A DNA stretch of 64,000 nucleotides. Origin: Stenotrophomonas maltophilia (lineage in GTDB: Bacteria > Pseudomonadota > Gammaproteobacteria > Xanthomonadales > Xanthomonadaceae). The position numbers and the translations under genes are program-made. Under the pieces are notes generated by a model. It searched no databases and had not been told where the DNA came from. It saw only the letters and a program-made list of their open reading frames with translations. Positions 61,538-64,000 of the stretch are shown here, one piece after another; the first letter of the stretch is position 1, and each line of letters begins with the position of its first letter. The stretch spans positions 806,001 to 870,000 of the forward strand of contig NZ_NERD01000002.1 in the NCBI RefSeq assembly GCF_002799155.1, given 5' to 3'.

Positions 61538-61948
61538 ATGAGCTGGCGCCAGGGATTGCGGCAACGGGCACGGCAGGGCATTCCGGCCCTGCTGGAAGTG
61601 GATGCACTGCTGCAGGCACATGGCGTGCTGGCGGCCCTGCCGGGGGCACGGATCGCCCCCGGCCTGGTCCGCTTCCAGCTGGCGGCGGTGACCTGCGAGG
61701 GATTGCAGGGCAACGGGCTGGACTGGTTGCAGGGCGCGCGGCAGGGACGCGGCGCGCTGGCTGGGCGGGTGCCGCGCTACCGGCCATGGAAGGCCGGGGC
61801 GGAGGCACTGGCCGAGATCGGCATCGGTGGCCTGCCTGATGACTGGCCTGCACATGCGGCGGTGTACGGCTGCAGCAGCATCGACCGGCGGCACTGGTTG
61901 CTGCTGCTGCCGGAACGGGCGCAGTTGTGGCTGGGGTGGAGTGGGTGA
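61538..61948 (+). CDS. Hypothetical protein encoded behind creD
   Basis: 136 residues, ten bases after creD with TAAGGAGC overlapping the creD stop, so surely co-transcribed with it. It is rich in Leu, Ala, Gly, Arg and Trp, with AHAAVYGCSSIDRRHWLLLLP and a final LWLGWSG. No signal peptide or membrane span is evident. I do not recognise the family. As part of the creD transcript it would belong to the CreBC regulon. Confidence 0.75.
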   Translation: MSWRQGLRQRARQGIPALLEVDALLQAHGVLAALPGARIAPGLVRFQLAAVTCEGLQGNGLDWLQGARQGRGALAGRVPRYRPWKAGAEALAEIGIGGLPDDWPAHAAVYGCSSIDRRHWLLLLPERAQLWLGWSG

Positions 61949-61986
61949 GGTGGCGTGGCAGGTGCGAACCAACCACTCTCCTGTGG

Positions 61987-62006
61987 GTGCGAACCTTGGT
62001 TCGCAC
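61987..62006. repeat. Perfect hairpin in the gap before the M28 gene
   Basis: gtgcgaacc-tt-ggttcgcac, nine-base arms around two bases; another gtgcgaacc occurs at 61962-61970. It may end the creD transcript. Confidence 0.6.
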
Positions 62007-62106
62007 GCTTCCGCGCCGTCCATGACCGATGGGACGGTATCGGCGCGCCCCTGCTGGCTAGACTCGATGGGTTGATGAGCAGGCCGGAAGGCAGGGGTGC
62101 GATGTG

Positions 62107-63694
62107 ATGAAGTGGGGCATGTTGGCGGTAGCGCTGGCGATGGGTGGCAATGCAGGCGCGCAGCAGCGCGAGACGGTGGACCTGGACATGGTCAGCCGCA
62201 TCCGCCAGGAGGCCTTCCACCGGTCGCAGGTGATGGATACCTTCAGTTATCTCACCGAGCGCATCGGCCCGCGGCTGACCAACTCGCCGGCGATGGGCCG
62301 CGCCAACGCGTGGACCCGTGGCAAGTTCAACGAATGGAAGCTGGACAACGTCCACGACGAAGCCTTCGATGACTTCGGTCGTGGCTGGGAGTTCACCTCG
62401 GCCAGCGTGGAGATGCTGGGTGACCGGGTGCAGCCGCTTCACGCGCTGCCGAAGGCGTGGACGCCTGGCACCCAGGGCCCGGTTGAAGGCGAACTGGTGC
62501 AGGTCGAGATCAAGAAGCCCGAGGACATCGAGAAGTACCGCGGCAAGCTGCGCGGCAAGATCCTGCTGCTGGGCGAGGCGCGCGAGTACAAGCGCGGCAC
62601 CGAGGCGGATTCGCATCGCCACGATGCCACCTCGCTGGAAGGTCTGCAGGAGTTCACCCTGCCCAAGGACAAGGACGCCACTGCCGAACGTGCCAAGCGG
62701 GTAAAGGAGTACCAGGAGCGCCAGCAACTGGCGGCCAAGGTCAATGCGTTCTTCGTGGAAGAGGGCGCGCTGGCCTCGATCAGCATCAGCAGCTGGGACA
62801 ACGGCATCATCCGCGTTGCCGGTGGCGGTTCACGCAAGGCCGGTGAGTCGGTGGGCATTCCCGAGCTGGCGATGATCAGCGAGCACTTCAACCCGCTGGT
62901 GCGTGCGTTGGAGTCCAAGCAGGCGGTCCGCCTGCGCGTGGATGTGGCCGCGCGCTTCACCGACGAGGCCGACCAGCCGGGTTACAACACGCTGGCCGAG
63001 ATCCGTGGCAGCAGCAAGCCTGATGAAGTGGTGATGATCGGTGCGCACCTGGATTCCTGGCACAGCGGTACCGGTGCGGCCGACAACGCGGCTGGCGTGG
63101 CGGTGATGATGGAGGCGATGCGCATCCTCAAGGCTACCGGTGCCAAGCCCAAGCGCACCATCCGCGTGGCGTTGTGGAGCGGCGAGGAGCAGGGCCTGGT
63201 CGGCTCGCAGTCCTATGTGGCCAAGCACTTCGGTCGTTTCCCGGAACCCACCGACCCGGCGCAGAAGGCGCTGCCGGCCTCGCTGCGCGAGCCAACCGGC
63301 GCGTTGCAGAAGACCCGCGATTACAGCAAGTTCCAGGTCTACTTCAACATGGACAACGGCTCAGGCCGATTCCGTGGCATCTATGCGCAGGAAAACCTGG
63401 CGGCGATGCCGATCTTCGAAGCCTGGCTGGCCCCGTTCCATGACGTCGGCGCTACCACCGTGGCGACCCGCAACACCGGCAGCACCGACCACATCAGCTT
63501 CGACCGCATCGGCCTGCCGGGCTTCCAGTTCATCCAGGACCGGCTGGACTACTTCACCAACGTCCACCACAGCCACCTGGACACCTGGGACCACGCGGAA
63601 CCGGAAGACTTGAAGCAGGCCGCCGCCGTCGTCGCCTCCTTTGCCTACAACGCCGCGATGCGCGAGCAGTCCTTCCCGCGCAAGGTAGAACCGT

Positions 63695-63696
<2 letters not shown>
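62107..63696 (+). CDS. Exported M28-family aminopeptidase with inserted PA-like domain
   Basis: 529 residues from the ATG at 62107 (a GTG at 62104 is adjacent). Signal peptide ending GNAGA-Q. The metal centre of M28 peptidases is visible: IGAHLDSWHSGTGAADNAAG (His and bridging Asp), the catalytic Glu-Glu in LWSGEEQGLVGS, Asp in FNMDNGSGRFRG, and His in HHSHLDTWDHAE. Residues ~120-290 hold a protease-associated insertion. It releases N-terminal amino acids from peptides in the periplasm or outside. The stop codon TAA overlaps the beginning of the long inverted repeat. Confidence 0.92.

Positions 63697-64000
<304 letters not shown>

Overview
The window is a high-GC gammaproteobacterial chromosome segment, most likely from the Stenotrophomonas maltophilia complex (Xanthomonadaceae). 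The evidence is the codon bias, short GTAG-headed stem-loop repeats of the SMAG kind between genes, a creBCD locus, and many overlapping short-spaced genes. No tRNA, rRNA, CRISPR array or transposase was seen.

Region 1 (1-18.7 kb) is the distal part of a contact-dependent inhibition (CDI) / filamentous haemagglutinin locus. A giant CdiA-like exoprotein enters from the left edge and ends at 9361 in a variable toxin, with its immunity gene overlapping the stop. Behind it lies an 8.8 kb graveyard and reservoir of displaced modules: a frameshifted toxin tail, an orphan 1350-codon cdiA 3' portion with a VENN junction and an EndoU-type toxin, and eight or more immunity-type genes. Most of the later immunity genes keep only a 10-37 codon stub of the toxin gene that once preceded them, still overlapping the immunity start. 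Direct repeats of about 180 bp bound the orphan block. Base composition falls in the toxin and immunity parts.

Region 2 (18.8-29.6 kb) holds a chemoreceptor with a sigma-28-like promoter, a glycine-zipper envelope protein, a TolC / membrane-fusion / two-permease ABC-2 exporter operon with no ATPase gene, an ArgP-LysE divergent pair, a ParD-like plus methionine aminopeptidase pair with an upstream palindrome, and a glyoxalase-fold protein.

Region 3 (29.6-36.8 kb) is eight minus-strand genes in two tight groups: ureohydrolase-like, GNAT-like, class III aminotransferase, HAD phosphatase; and DegT aminotransferase, two half-size EamA/ArnE-ArnF-like transporters, alpha/beta hydrolase. It looks like an uncharacterised small-molecule or envelope-modification pathway.

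Region 4 (36.8-64 kb) is mostly chromosomal backbone: a two-component system, a metallophosphatase, an HxlR/MFS pair, a globin-coupled diguanylate cyclase, a FepA-like receptor with a Fur-like box, a CDF metal exporter, nfi, gpmA, a low-GC orphan gene, an M13 peptidase, HD-GYP, mfd, GNAT, rlmJ, creBCD with a cre-tag-like site, an M28 peptidase and the start of gltX. Two copies of a long inverted repeat sit at about 21.7 and 63.7 kb.
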